The notes: a model not told the origin generated them from the letters alone. A stretch of 64,000 nt of DNA from Rhodospirillaceae bacterium (GCA_016845145.1 JAERTE010000141.1:1-64000); one strand, 5' to 3'. Shown: positions 9,101-17,127, counted from the first letter of the stretch. A program made the numbers and translations.

Positions 9101-10049
9101 ACAAACTGGCCAGACGTTCGCGCGCAACCTTGAAGGATTGATATCGTATCCACATGGAAAGACTGCGGCGCAAAGGCTGCAACGAACGGTTTGCCAACAT
9201 GATGCACGCCGCCAGCGCTCCTGGGGTCATATCATTGTCGACGGCGAGATATGCGCCAGCGGCGACGATCGCGATGGTCATGAATTGCGAAAACAAACCA
9301 CCCATGTTGCTGGCTGTGGCGCTGGCGCCCGCCACATCGGCACCTTGCTCGACATTGGCTTCCTGCAAGCACTCGTAACGGCGGTGCATCAATGGCTCCA
9401 TGGCCATGGTTTTAACCGAATGCACGCCTCTGAACGTTTCGATCAGGAAATTATAGCGGCGATCGTCTTGTTGGGTACGTTCCTTGATTTTCTTGCGCAA
9501 AGAAGACCCATAGAAGGAAGTGACAAGTAGAAATACGCCAATCATGGCAACGGCAATCGCGGCCAGCCAGCCACCTATGAGACCGATAACTGTCACATAA
9601 ACGATGGCGAACGGTAGATCGAGTAGCACCAGAAGGGCCTGGCCCGAGTAGAAATCACGAACTTGGCCTGCAGCTCGCAATTGTTCCGTATAGACACCGG
9701 TTTCCTCAGCGGTGAAATGGCGGGTCGGCACACGTGTCAGGTGATCCAGCGCGGCAACGGAAACCCGATGCTCGAAACGTGCGCCGAGCCAACCCGTGAC
9801 GTGGCTTCGCAAGATGCGCAGCAAGGTCTCCAAGACCACCGCCGCAACGACACCGCCAATCAGTATCGTCAGCGTAGAAAGCGATTTGTTCGGGATGATG
9901 CGATCATACATCTGCAGCAATACCAGCGGAAGCGCCAGCGCCAGGAGATTGATCAGCAGGCCCGATACCAGGAGTTCAAGAAATGCGCTGCGCAAGCCCG
10001 CGTAGCGGAACAATCGCGACGACAGACTTGATGATTGGCTCGCAGACAC
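6165..10049 (-). CDS. Fused double ABC exporter (TMD-NBD-C39-like-TMD-NBD) of a type I secretion system
   Basis: One 1294-residue chain carries two complete exporter halves, where type I secretion exporters are normally ~550-720 residue homodimers. Half 1: membrane domain ~20-310, Walker A GDSGQGKT (372-379), Walker B IILFDEAN, H-loop AHRP. Residues ~590-715 resemble a degenerate C39 peptidase-like domain as in LapB-type exporters, with no obvious catalytic Cys/His pair. Half 2: membrane domain ~730-1030, Walker A GPNGSGKS (1086-1093), Walker B LVLFDEPG, H-loop SHRP. Both signature motifs are atypical (MPAGIRQR and MPNGFRQK in place of LSGGQ). The start is GTG with GAGG ten bases upstream. 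The gene heads the operon with adaptor and channel. Substrate unknown; no RTX protein is visible. Confidence 0.9.
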   Translation of the reverse strand: MSASQSSSLSSRLFRYAGLRSAFLELLVSGLLINLLALALPLVLLQMYDRIIPNKSLSTLTILIGGVVAAVVLETLLRILRSHVTGWLGARFEHRVSVAALDHLTRVPTRHFTAEETGVYTEQLRAAGQVRDFYSGQALLVLLDLPFAIVYVTVIGLIGGWLAAIAVAMIGVFLLVTSFYGSSLRKKIKERTQQDDRRYNFLIETFRGVHSVKTMAMEPLMHRRYECLQEANVEQGADVAGASATASNMGGLFSQFMTIAIVAAGAYLAVDNDMTPGALAACIMLANRSLQPLRRSLSMWIRYQSFKVARERLASLFALPVAEPEEPVTNFGDMDGAIELRDVKVQFPRAAEPLFDNLNLTITPGECVAILGDSGQGKTSLMNLIGGVLDQDEGEILIDGVPISKVPPSELDRRIAHLPQRGNLIGGTILENVTMFDDDLTDQAIRACEAVALDEVVAGMRLGYETPVGDGAVDMMPAGIRQRIAIAREIIFDPKIILFDEANIAMDGRGDAALREYLESKKGKATIILVAHRPSLVRMADTFYSLEDGHLEPTSLEEHLASGRLDAGNDKPENEAPARAEWQLSDSIHHFPVASDLSLCLPALLAGLKWRGASRTVAESLPHLAESMDLSGFRSIMATLGFESDSYRTKLKNLDPRLLPCLFVPDDNAAKVVLDWSPEQGFRVFDSESVSVQSHADPDGTGEAYVFKPIRVEETEVNRAQAGWTRSVIMRFKGFMALALGLTVLSTILSLATPLFVMGTFNFVLPTKDLQIGALLVLGVGIAFAIEWQLKRLKGRIMSFMAGRSEYIIGNSIFQKILNLPPPSIERVPVAEQVARVKDLEALRDFFMGPLATLAYELPATMVFVVVLTLINPWMLVVVLFVAATYAILGSLTFGPQARRTTKASRLKSKRDEFVEETLDNMTTLKSADATGRWIARFTDLSGAAAMTEFKALQFNERVAAMSQAISTFGGIAALTVAGIGAMNAEVSGGAIIASMIIMWRLTGPIQNAFMSASTIVRVLNSLRQIDNLMRLDAEQEIESRQATRPTSKGGLEFSRVSFRYSMNADPALLGLSFDIEPGEVVAIAGPNGSGKSTLLKLLVRAYHPQAGSIKLDGTDIRQMSPARLREEVSYMPQHSELYYGTIAQNLRLVHPTATDEDLRWAADQADVLEEIEALEQGSGNWKRSGFDFRLSDSQADQMPNGFRQKLGLARAFLKPASLVLFDEPGNGLDPEGDNAFVKALEFLRQRSTVFIVSHRPSHLKLADKVIYLEHGAIRTMGNFDNDNVKQVVMSNLG

Positions 10050-10431
10050 CAGAAATTATCCTCAATGCTTCAGCACGCGGCGACAACGCACCCAACACGG
10101 CTCGCGCGTTGGGCCCGCAATTCCAGATCGGAACAAAGGCATGGTGCGGCGAGAAAAAGTTGGCTTTCCGGCTATTCTCCCCGCGAAGTCAGGCTATTGA
10201 TCGTTCGAATTCGACCCTTTCCAACGTTTTTGTCCCGGAAAGCTGTAAACAGCCTTCCCTCCGATCCAGTAACGAATTTACGTTACCTGTATGACCGTTT
10301 CCTGACGCAATGGCATGCGAAAGCGTTTGGAGAACATTCATGCAACATGGATACGCACCGCGCACGGCGTTGTTCTCCATCTGTTACATGGTTTTGGTAG
10401 GGGCGGAACGAAAAGATTTCCGGCCAGATGT
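10050..10431. other. Intergenic region upstream of the secretion operon
   Basis: About 380 bp separate the exporter start from the stop of the next small minus-strand gene, so the promoter of the secretion operon should lie here. The part nearest the gene is GC-rich; the middle is AT-richer around 10140-10260. I see no convincing -35/-10 pair, no strong inverted repeat and no coding frame with a ribosome binding site. Confidence 0.4.
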
Positions 10432-10629
10432 TTAGGTCGTCATTTCCGTTTCAAAAACATAGCCGAAACCTTCCAGGTCGATGAAATCGACACCCCAGAG
10501 TCCCGGCAATACCTTTGCCGAAATGGTGGCGCGACCACGGCTTGCTACGTTGACGCGTTGGCCGATCTGAAAACTGTGATGGATTTTTGCGCTGTCGGCG
10601 CCGGTTCGCGGTTTGATACTGCGTTGCAT
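10432..10629 (-). CDS. Small conserved-looking protein of unknown function (65 aa)
   Basis: A 65-residue frame with a good ribosome binding site (GAGGGAAG, about seven bases before the ATG). It has no signal peptide and no membrane segment. The second half (FQIGQRVNVASRGRATISAK, then LWGVDFIDLEGFGYVFETEM) has a beta-rich pattern like a small SH3-like barrel, which argues for a real protein rather than a chance frame. I do not recognise a family. It sits alone between the exporter promoter region and the next small gene. Confidence 0.45.
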   Translation of the reverse strand: MQRSIKPRTGADSAKIHHSFQIGQRVNVASRGRATISAKVLPGLWGVDFIDLEGFGYVFETEMTT

Positions 10630-10856
10630 GATGATCTTCCCTCGGTTCCATTTGCCGCGATTTTTTGCGGTCGGTTCTGTGGTGTCTTGGCTGTCATCAT
10701 CGGACTATCGCCAAGCGTTCCCATTCTTGAGGCAACATCCACATTGGCACTGAGGGAATTAAGAAAAACTAAACGTGATGCAGTTCTTTCCTGCCGGCGC
10801 CCCCGGTGGGGCTCTTGAAAAAAATGGTCCGCTTGGTTTGAACCATATTGGTGCGA
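10630..10856. other. Short intergenic region
   Basis: This stretch contains a GCCCC-CGGT-GGGGC hairpin near 10799-10812 with an A-run after it and no T-run, so it is not a convincing terminator in either direction. No gene is supported. Confidence 0.3.
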
Positions 10857-11255
10857 TCATTCGATTTGTTTGGTGGATTGGTCTGGGTGGATTGCTGAAA
10901 AAATGGCCAAGCTCCGTGATTTTGCAGACCTGATGTCAGCCAGAATTTCCTTTCCGGCGTTCAGCGCGTCAACAACCGAAACGAGTTTATTCAGTGTGTC
11001 CAACTGCTCGGCACTTGGGGGGGTGATATCGTGCTGATTGGCGTCGAAAGCACGCTTCTTTGCGACGAGAAGTGCCTCATCGGCCTCAATCGCAATCGTC
11101 AGCGCATTGATTTCGCGGACTTCGGATGGGTTGTCCGTAACGCGATCACGTCTGCGCAATTTGGATACGGCGGTGATTAGACACTCTCGCGTCAGTTGTT
11201 GGGCTTCGTAGTACTCGCCGATCTCTATCGCCGGCATTGTCGATTTATTGGGCAT
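10857..11255 (-). CDS. Small helical protein of unknown function, divergent from the YcaO gene
   Basis: A 132-residue soluble, mostly helical protein with a GAGGGAG ribosome binding site ten bases before the ATG. The N-terminal half is charged and probably coiled (EYYEAQQLTRECLITAVSKL), and a segment ITPPSAEQLDTLNKLVSVVD precedes a last helix. It shows a weak resemblance in layout to the small protein at 20693-21073 (VTPLSPEERARIEAGLEALS at the same relative place); distant homology is possible but unproven. It is divergently transcribed from the YcaO gene and shares its ~175 bp upstream region, so joint regulation is plausible. It could be an accessory factor; one cysteine and no clear leader-core boundary argue against a typical precursor peptide. 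Confidence 0.6.
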   Translation of the reverse strand: MPNKSTMPAIEIGEYYEAQQLTRECLITAVSKLRRRDRVTDNPSEVREINALTIAIEADEALLVAKKRAFDANQHDITPPSAEQLDTLNKLVSVVDALNAGKEILADIRSAKSRSLAIFSAIHPDQSTKQIE

Positions 11256-11423
11256 TATGTGGATGCTCCCTCTACACGGGCCAAAATCACTTTTGGTGCT
11301 CTAAGCAAGCGCCTAGCCGATTGGGGTAAAGCGTCATTAGGGTGTTGATATAGACGTGATTTTGCCATTTTGTCATGGTCTCGCCAGTTGATTCTATTTG
11401 ATGCCCGAAAGGTAAGGGGCGAC

Positions 11424-11441
11424 GCGTGAATGCAGCGTGAT
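11424..11441 (+). promoter_or_regulatory. Heptamer direct repeat with 11-bp pitch (GCGTGAA tgca GCGTGAT)
   Basis: Two near-identical heptamers, GCGTGAA and GCGTGAT, start exactly 11 bp apart, and a related single ACGTGAT lies at 11354-11360. SARP-family regulators are known to bind such direct heptamers with 11-bp pitch, and a SARP/BTAD-type gene lies downstream. The pair overlaps the annotated YcaO start codon, so either the true start is further down (ATG 11499) or the pair serves the divergent gene. Speculative. Confidence 0.3.
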
Positions 11442-12806
11442 TCAGGGGTGCCGATACACGTCAATTTAGGCGCGGGCCTTGCGAAGACTACCGGTAATAT
11501 GGAAAATAGAGTGAAGAAGGGAAGCCAAAATGGTATCGTTTCCGTGACAGACCGGGTTGACGCCGTGGCAAGTGCTGCATCCGATATGTCGACGGATGGC
11601 GGGGCTGTTTCTGACACATTTGCACTCATTGCGAAGAAATTTCGATGGATTTCCCAAATCCAGGCGCCAGACGCGCCGGGTTTCGTGTTCTGTGGCGGCG
11701 AGGTCAACGCCAGCGACTTCGAACACCATGACTCGGGCATAGTATCGGCGAGTTTGTCAGGTAAAGGCCTGACCCAGGGGGAAGCCTTCAATAGCTGCGT
11801 GGGAGAAGGAATAGAGCACCTTTCCCGTCTCGAATGGGGGACGGAAGAGATTGTTCATGGCGATGCGGGTTCCGTTTCTCACGGCCTTGATGAGGAGGCG
11901 CTCGAAAATCTTCAATTGTTGTTGGCAGGTCAAGGCGGCCAAGGCGAAAGCCTAGATTGGATGCCGGCGAAGCGCCTGTCGGATCAGGCTGATGTATTAG
12001 TGCCGGTCGGAATTTGTCTTCGCCGGGCCAACAATGGAATAACCCAAGCCTTGCCGTTTGCAATCAGTACCGGTTGCGCTGCCGGTCCGACCCACGATGC
12101 GGCGGTTCTCTCGGCGTTGCTTGAAGTTGTCGAACGCGACGCGGTATCGATGTGGTGGGTCGGCGGACGGCAGGGCGCTCAGGTTTCTCTTGAGACGGTA
12201 GAACTGTCAGGGTCTGGCGACATGATCTCGCACCTCCGGCAAGGCAAGACCGAACGGCATACCTGGCTTTTGGATATCACGACGAAATTTGACATTCCGT
12301 GTGCGGTGGCAATGTCGCTGAATACGAATGGGAAGGGCTTTGCCTGCGGTGTTGCTGCTCGCCCGCACATGAAGGCGGCTGTTCGGGCGGCTCTCCTCGA
12401 ACTTTGTCAGATGGAACTAGGGCATCATCTCGTCGACGCCAAGCGGAAAGCAAGGGGCGAAGATTTCCTCAACGAGAGTGACCGCCGGTCGATACTGCGT
12501 AGCGAGCACTTTGAAGCGGTGGATTGTGCGATCCTTTATCCAGGTCGTGGCCCGCGCGAGACAGCCGGGTCGGCGGAGGCGGATACTAATGAAGCCATCG
12601 ATGAAGTATTGCGAAGGCTCTCGCCAGCCGGGTTCACGCCATTGATCGTAGATCTGACGCGCGAATTTTTGGGCGTTCCGGTCGTGAGGGCAGTCATTCC
12701 AGGTTTACAGCACTTTCCGTCGTCGATTGAGACCGCGCGCCTGCGAAACGCTGCCGCCAGTGAGCGGGCAAGTTCGACGCCACTGCCGGAAGTGCCGCTC
12801 TTTTAG
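11430..12806 (+). CDS. YcaO-domain protein (putative ATP-dependent peptide backbone-modifying enzyme)
   Basis: A 458-residue YcaO protein. YcaO enzymes activate a peptide backbone amide with ATP to form azolines, macroamidines or thioamides in RiPPs, or act on RimO/ribosomal targets. Visible signatures are SGKGLTQGEAFNSCVGEGIE (110-129), the counterpart of the SKGxTxxQAxxSAxxEAIER nucleotide-binding motif, and STGCAAG ... ALLEVVERDA (213-238), the second glutamate-rich motif. The C-terminus reads TPLPEVPLF, close to the PxPxP tail of azoline-forming cyclodehydratases. No E1-like/ocin-ThiF partner, TfuA gene or dehydrogenase is nearby. The N-terminal ~70 residues look unstructured, and the start is uncertain (ATG 11430 or 11499). 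It is followed 51 bp later by a SARP-type regulator gene. Confidence 0.85.
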   Translation: MQRDSGVPIHVNLGAGLAKTTGNMENRVKKGSQNGIVSVTDRVDAVASAASDMSTDGGAVSDTFALIAKKFRWISQIQAPDAPGFVFCGGEVNASDFEHHDSGIVSASLSGKGLTQGEAFNSCVGEGIEHLSRLEWGTEEIVHGDAGSVSHGLDEEALENLQLLLAGQGGQGESLDWMPAKRLSDQADVLVPVGICLRRANNGITQALPFAISTGCAAGPTHDAAVLSALLEVVERDAVSMWWVGGRQGAQVSLETVELSGSGDMISHLRQGKTERHTWLLDITTKFDIPCAVAMSLNTNGKGFACGVAARPHMKAAVRAALLELCQMELGHHLVDAKRKARGEDFLNESDRRSILRSEHFEAVDCAILYPGRGPRETAGSAEADTNEAIDEVLRRLSPAGFTPLIVDLTREFLGVPVVRAVIPGLQHFPSSIETARLRNAAASERASSTPLPEVPLF

Positions 12807-12857
12807 CGCGACCGACAATGGCGAGAATGGGATATATACGGGGACGTCGGGGGCAAA

Positions 12858-14972
12858 ATGCGAGGGGAGAGGAAGCTGCTCGAAACAGTCGAAACCGCAC
12901 CGGTCGAGGCCGGTGGCCGACCGCTATCGCTTTCTCTCTTTGGCGGGTTTTCGCTGCGCCACAATGGGTTTCCAGTCGAAATTCGCAGCCGAAAGGGACA
13001 GATCCTCCTGGCGTATCTGTCGCTCAGCCCAGGGGCGCAACTGACACGAGAGCATCTCGCCGGATTGCTGTGGAGCGAATTTCCCGAATCGCATGCCCGA
13101 GCGTCGTTGCGTCAACTGCTGCGGGGGCTATCTAAGAATTTCGCGGAGAACGGCGCGCCTGGCCTTACTGTCACGCGAACCGAAGTCAGCCTCGATCATA
13201 CGGTGATCGATATTGATGTACGAGGTGTGCTGGAGAGCCTGGAGGAGACCGTACCGCATCCTCTCCTGTTGGAAAGCAAACGTCTGCCGGAAACCCTGCT
13301 TGCCGGGTTCGACGACGTCGATATCTCGGTGCGTTCGTGGCTGATGGTACAGCGCCAAAGCCTGCATGAACGGATTACCTTCGCGCTGGAATCCCGTCTT
13401 GCCGAGAATGGTGAGCCCCAAAGCACGACGAGTCGCCAAGAAGATAAAGGATTGGCGATTGCGTTGTTGAACTTGGATGCGACCCATGAAGTCGCGTGCC
13501 GGCGGTTGATGGTCATCTATGCCAAGGAAGGAGATTCCTCTGCCGCGCTTCGCTATTACAACGTGCTCTGGGAACTCCTGGACAGCGAATACGACATGGA
13601 GCCGTCTTCCGAAACACAAATGCTCGTGGCGCAAATCAAGATGGGGCATTTCGAGCAAGCAGAGTCCGCTGCATTCGAAACGTCTCAAGATCGCCCAGAT
13701 TCAGGGATCGGCGGTGCCGAAACGCCTCTCGTTCCGGCAGAAGGTTTTGCTCGAGGACAGAAGTTGCGCTTAGTCGTCGACCCGTTTGAATTCGACGGAA
13801 TCAAAGAGGATCGCCGCTATCTCGTCAGTGGTTTTCGCCATCAGTTAATTTCCGGCCTGGTAAGGTTTCGCGAATGGTCCATTGTCGATGGTGGCGTCAA
13901 ACCGCCGGCGTCCCCGGTGAGCACCGAGGAGCAGGTGCGCTACCGTATCAATGCGACATCCTATGAGGCGGCTGACCGTATTCAGATCGTTTTGACTCTT
14001 CGCAACCAAGATACGGGTGAGTTCGTCTGGAGCGAAGACCATTCGACCGATCTTGAACATTGGTTCGAGACCCAGAGAATTATCGTGCGGCGCATGGCCA
14101 TGGCGCTCAACGTGCAATTGTCCGCTGATCGCATAATGCGAATCGTCGGTCAGCCCGACGTTGCTTTGCCGGTCTACGACCGATGGCTGAAAGGTGAGGT
14201 GATGGCCAAGGTCTGGCGGCCCCATATTCGTGTTCAAGCGACGGAGATCTTTCGTGCCATTATCGATGACGCGCCGGGATTTGCGCCAGCCTTTTGCAGT
14301 CTCATCAATTTCGCCAACTCGCGGCACCTCATATTTCCAGGCGAGTTCCGCACGGCCGAACGCGAGTCTGAATCACTTGCGCTTGCGAAGCGGGCAGTCG
14401 CCATCGATCCGACAAACTCGCGAACACACCTGACGGCAGCATGGTCCTATGCACTTGGCAGCCAATTCGAGCAGGCGGAATTGAGTTATCGGATGGCGTA
14501 CGATTTGAACGAAAATGACCCGTGGACATTGATTTCGTCAACAATGGGCTTGGCTTTTTGTGAACAGCACGACGAAGCACGGACGCGCGCGGACCTGGCG
14601 CTCGAGTTCAATATGACCGTCGATCCCCGGCATTGGGGATACATCGGCTGTGTCCGGTTCCTGGACCGAGATTATGAAGGCTGTGTACAGGCCATTAATC
14701 TGTCGGAGGATGTTGTCTACAACTTCGCTGGGTGGAAGGCTGCGGCCCTTGGACAGATGGAGCGGACACACGAGGCGCGAGCCGAGTGGGAACGATTTGT
14801 TTCGCTGGTACGCAGTGATTGGCGAGGATCCCGGGACCCGGAAGAGGGCGTCATTGCGGAATGGTTCCTGCATTCATTCCCGATCCGGTCAACGGACGAT
14901 TGGGCGCGCCTGCGCGATGGCTTGATCGCCGCCGGCGCGCCCGTCCGTTATGCGGTTTCCCGCACGTTGTAG
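12858..14972 (+). CDS. SARP/BTAD-type transcription regulator with TolB-N-like and TPR regions
   Basis: A 704-residue regulator. Residues ~25-130 form the winged-helix DNA-binding part of SARP/OmpR-like proteins (SLSLFGGFSLRHNGFPVEIR, then RKGQILLAYLSLSPGAQLTR). Residues ~135-245 are the helical BTAD region (ALLNLDATHEVACRRLMVIY). Residues ~300-430 look like the TolB N-terminal-like domain of CadC-type signalling proteins (GFRHQLISGLVRFREWSIVD). TPR-like helices occupy ~440-690 (LALAKRAVAIDPTNSRTHLT). SARP proteins typically activate secondary-metabolite clusters by binding heptameric direct repeats. The gene lies 51 bp behind the YcaO gene, probably in the same operon. The ATG has GGGGGCAAA before it. 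Architecture secure, target genes inferred. Confidence 0.85.
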   Translation: MRGERKLLETVETAPVEAGGRPLSLSLFGGFSLRHNGFPVEIRSRKGQILLAYLSLSPGAQLTREHLAGLLWSEFPESHARASLRQLLRGLSKNFAENGAPGLTVTRTEVSLDHTVIDIDVRGVLESLEETVPHPLLLESKRLPETLLAGFDDVDISVRSWLMVQRQSLHERITFALESRLAENGEPQSTTSRQEDKGLAIALLNLDATHEVACRRLMVIYAKEGDSSAALRYYNVLWELLDSEYDMEPSSETQMLVAQIKMGHFEQAESAAFETSQDRPDSGIGGAETPLVPAEGFARGQKLRLVVDPFEFDGIKEDRRYLVSGFRHQLISGLVRFREWSIVDGGVKPPASPVSTEEQVRYRINATSYEAADRIQIVLTLRNQDTGEFVWSEDHSTDLEHWFETQRIIVRRMAMALNVQLSADRIMRIVGQPDVALPVYDRWLKGEVMAKVWRPHIRVQATEIFRAIIDDAPGFAPAFCSLINFANSRHLIFPGEFRTAERESESLALAKRAVAIDPTNSRTHLTAAWSYALGSQFEQAELSYRMAYDLNENDPWTLISSTMGLAFCEQHDEARTRADLALEFNMTVDPRHWGYIGCVRFLDRDYEGCVQAINLSEDVVYNFAGWKAAALGQMERTHEARAEWERFVSLVRSDWRGSRDPEEGVIAEWFLHSFPIRSTDDWARLRDGLIAAGAPVRYAVSRTL

Positions 14973-14997
14973 GCATTGTTGGGCTCCATAGGGTTGT

Positions 14998-15374
14998 CTA
15001 TTCGCATTGCCCAGTCGAATAGTCTCCGACACGCGATTGGAATAGCGTAAGTGCGTCCAGGCCGAGATCGCCGGCATCAACTTGGTAGAAGTCCGGCAAC
15101 GGATAGTCCCCTGGTTCAAAAGTTCCACTCGAGGCGCGGTCGACGGATGCCTGGACCATCTCCTTGGGCGGCAGTCTGAACACGGCGACGTCGAGCGGAG
15201 TTTCGACAAACATAACAGCATTCAAACTATCATCGACGGTTACGGCACCGCCGAGCTGCTCTTTCAACTGTTCAACAGTGGTGGGCCTGCTCGCCGGATC
15301 GAATACCCATTCGATCACCTTCGCTCCGACCACTGCGTACTTGCCGGGTACGACCTTTATTTTTTTTCAGACAT
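14998..15374 (-). CDS. Small protein downstream of peroxidase, start frameshifted at an A8 run
   Basis: An ideal start (ATG 15374, GGAG six bases upstream) reads MSEKK and then hits TAA directly after a run of eight A. In the -1 frame the sequence continues without a stop to 14998, reading IKVVPGKYAVVGAKVIEW and on for about 120 residues. A -1 slip on A_AAA_AAA, or one extra A by transcriptional slippage or sequence correction, restores the gene. Without it the only in-frame start is a GTG at 15333 with no ribosome binding site. The protein is soluble, acidic and of unknown family (VDDSLNAVMFVETPLDVAVF). It begins 26 bp after the peroxidase stop, so it is probably a partner in the same operon. 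Confidence 0.65.
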
Positions 15375-15399
15375 ATTCTTCTCCTTCAAGTTTGAGTTA

Positions 15400-17127
15400 T
15401 CAGCTGGAGAACCCGTCATCGGGGGTATCCCAGCCATGTTGTTCGGAAATCCACCGGATCAAGTCCGGCATGGTTTCCATCTTCTTGCCCTCAAGAAGTT
15501 CGTCCCTGAGTTCCAAGAGATCTTCGTTTTTCTCAAATATATTTTGCGTCTCCAGCCGTTCCTTGAAGACGAACTCGGCGAAGATCGCTGAGCCAACAGC
15601 CCCCAAACAGGTGCCGTATTCGGCCTCATCCTCTGCCGCGTCGGCTGGAAGACCGGTCAGGGCTGCTTCGAGAAGGCAGAAAAACAGCAAAGGTGGATTG
15701 CTGGCGATGGTCTGTCGATGCTTGTCGGCTTTTTGTTCATCTCCCAGCGGTTGACGCTCTAGAATCCAAGCATCGATCTTCGCGGTATCCAGTTTGCCAT
15801 TTGTCACTAAGGGTGATTGATCGGAGATATCGCGTGGGAGATTGGCCAGTATTGACGACACGGACCGCAAGCAAGACTCGGCCCCTCGAATGAAGTCCCG
15901 GTAAAACAAACCATCGGCCTCGCCCACTCTGCCAACACCGTCTCTAACCGGACCGAAGTGAGGCAAATGTGAGAATTCGTGGATTGCTGAAGGAGATATC
16001 TTGCGGCTCGATTGGGGCAACTCCGGTGCGGGGTTTCCCAACTCGAACAGAAACGACCAATTCACCAGCCACTTCTTATCCAACGGGAACTTCGTGGGCA
16101 GGTGCGTTGATGTCCGTGTCAGGAAAGAGATGACGCCGTGCCCCTTGCCGTCGACGTTGTCCTTCAGTTCCTTGTTAATGCGATAGCGCCCTCGGACCAT
16201 CGCGTGACCTATCCGCGCGACGCCGTGGGAGAACTCGAGCGGCATGCGACGGTCGTCATGATCGAAAAATTCCTTGGTGGTTTTTTTCGCGTCGTAGGCC
16301 TCATAGACATCCGGATGCAACAATCGGCTCAGGAGGTCTTTGAAAACAATCGTCCGATAGATCAGGGTCACCACGCGACGTGCGCGAATGAACGACCAGA
16401 AGGCCCCCGGAGCCCCACCGCGCTGGTTGCTACCATCGGTAATTTTTTCGTAGAGGGCGTTGTGTAACAGGTGGAACAGCACCGTCATCTGAGAGATGAG
16501 TAGATTGTCGTCGTTTCGCGGATCGGCAATCATGACGTCTGCGCGTGCTTTGGCAGCGTCACCCGGATTGCCGCCCAAATGACGTGTGTCCTCAAGATGC
16601 GGACAGCCGGTACGGAGAAGATCGCGCGATGGTCCCGTATTATCCGGGGCGCTAGGGTCCTTAATCCTGCCTAGCCGCAACAGTGCACGTTCGTTCCGCG
16701 GTTTGCGGTCTATGGCATAAATAAGGGGGTCCGCCTGCGGCCCGCCCCCGTAGATCGTATCGAGGACCAGACGTGACGCCCGGTTGTTGCGCCGCCACGC
16801 GTTATCGCTTTCCAAACTTGGCAGCGGAGCGAGCGTCTGTACGCTGTCGTGAATGAGAATTTGTGCAAGATAGGTGTATCCGGCGGGAATACGAGCGTTT
16901 CGGACCTTGTCGTCGTTGTCGATCTTGTTTGCCATTACCTTGACCAGCCATCGCAGAGACTTCCGATGCTGTTTGCGGCTTGCCGGAGCTGTCGACGGCG
17001 GCGCATAAAACTCATCATCGCCGGCGTCGCCGAAGATGTTTCGATACTCTCGCCGATCCAAGCCAGTGCCTTCTGAAGCATCGCCGTTCGCTAGGTCGAT
17101 TTCGGACGCGGTGCCGTGACCACCCAT
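15400..17127 (-). CDS. Animal-type heme peroxidase (peroxidase-cyclooxygenase superfamily)
   Basis: A 575-residue protein of the animal heme peroxidase fold, oxidising substrates with H2O2. Visible are the distal region AQILIHDSV (His93, counterpart of GQFxDHD), the ADPRNDDNLLISQMTVLFHL stretch (201-220, counterpart of GDxRxNExPxL, with Arg204 as candidate distal Arg), the following HNAL, and the proximal helix EFSHGVARIGHAMV (proximal His308). No signal peptide or membrane segment is present, so it is either cytosolic or exported by a non-Sec route such as the neighbouring type I system. The ribosome binding site is strong (GGGAGGGGAG). Heme peroxidases can cross-link or halogenate tyrosine; a role in peptide modification is inference from the neighbourhood only. 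Confidence 0.88.
   Translation of the reverse strand: MGGHGTASEIDLANGDASEGTGLDRREYRNIFGDAGDDEFYAPPSTAPASRKQHRKSLRWLVKVMANKIDNDDKVRNARIPAGYTYLAQILIHDSVQTLAPLPSLESDNAWRRNNRASRLVLDTIYGGGPQADPLIYAIDRKPRNERALLRLGRIKDPSAPDNTGPSRDLLRTGCPHLEDTRHLGGNPGDAAKARADVMIADPRNDDNLLISQMTVLFHLLHNALYEKITDGSNQRGGAPGAFWSFIRARRVVTLIYRTIVFKDLLSRLLHPDVYEAYDAKKTTKEFFDHDDRRMPLEFSHGVARIGHAMVRGRYRINKELKDNVDGKGHGVISFLTRTSTHLPTKFPLDKKWLVNWSFLFELGNPAPELPQSSRKISPSAIHEFSHLPHFGPVRDGVGRVGEADGLFYRDFIRGAESCLRSVSSILANLPRDISDQSPLVTNGKLDTAKIDAWILERQPLGDEQKADKHRQTIASNPPLLFFCLLEAALTGLPADAAEDEAEYGTCLGAVGSAIFAEFVFKERLETQNIFEKNEDLLELRDELLEGKKMETMPDLIRWISEQHGWDTPDDGFSS

Noticed and set aside
10315-10818. 167-residue plus-strand frame
   Set aside because: It is antisense to the small gene at 10432-10629, which has a ribosome binding site; its own start has none and the translation has no domain-like pattern.
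10857-11255. Idea that this 132-residue protein is the YcaO precursor peptide
   Set aside because: It is a charged helical protein with one cysteine, no leader-like boundary and no heterocyclisable core; position alone is not enough.
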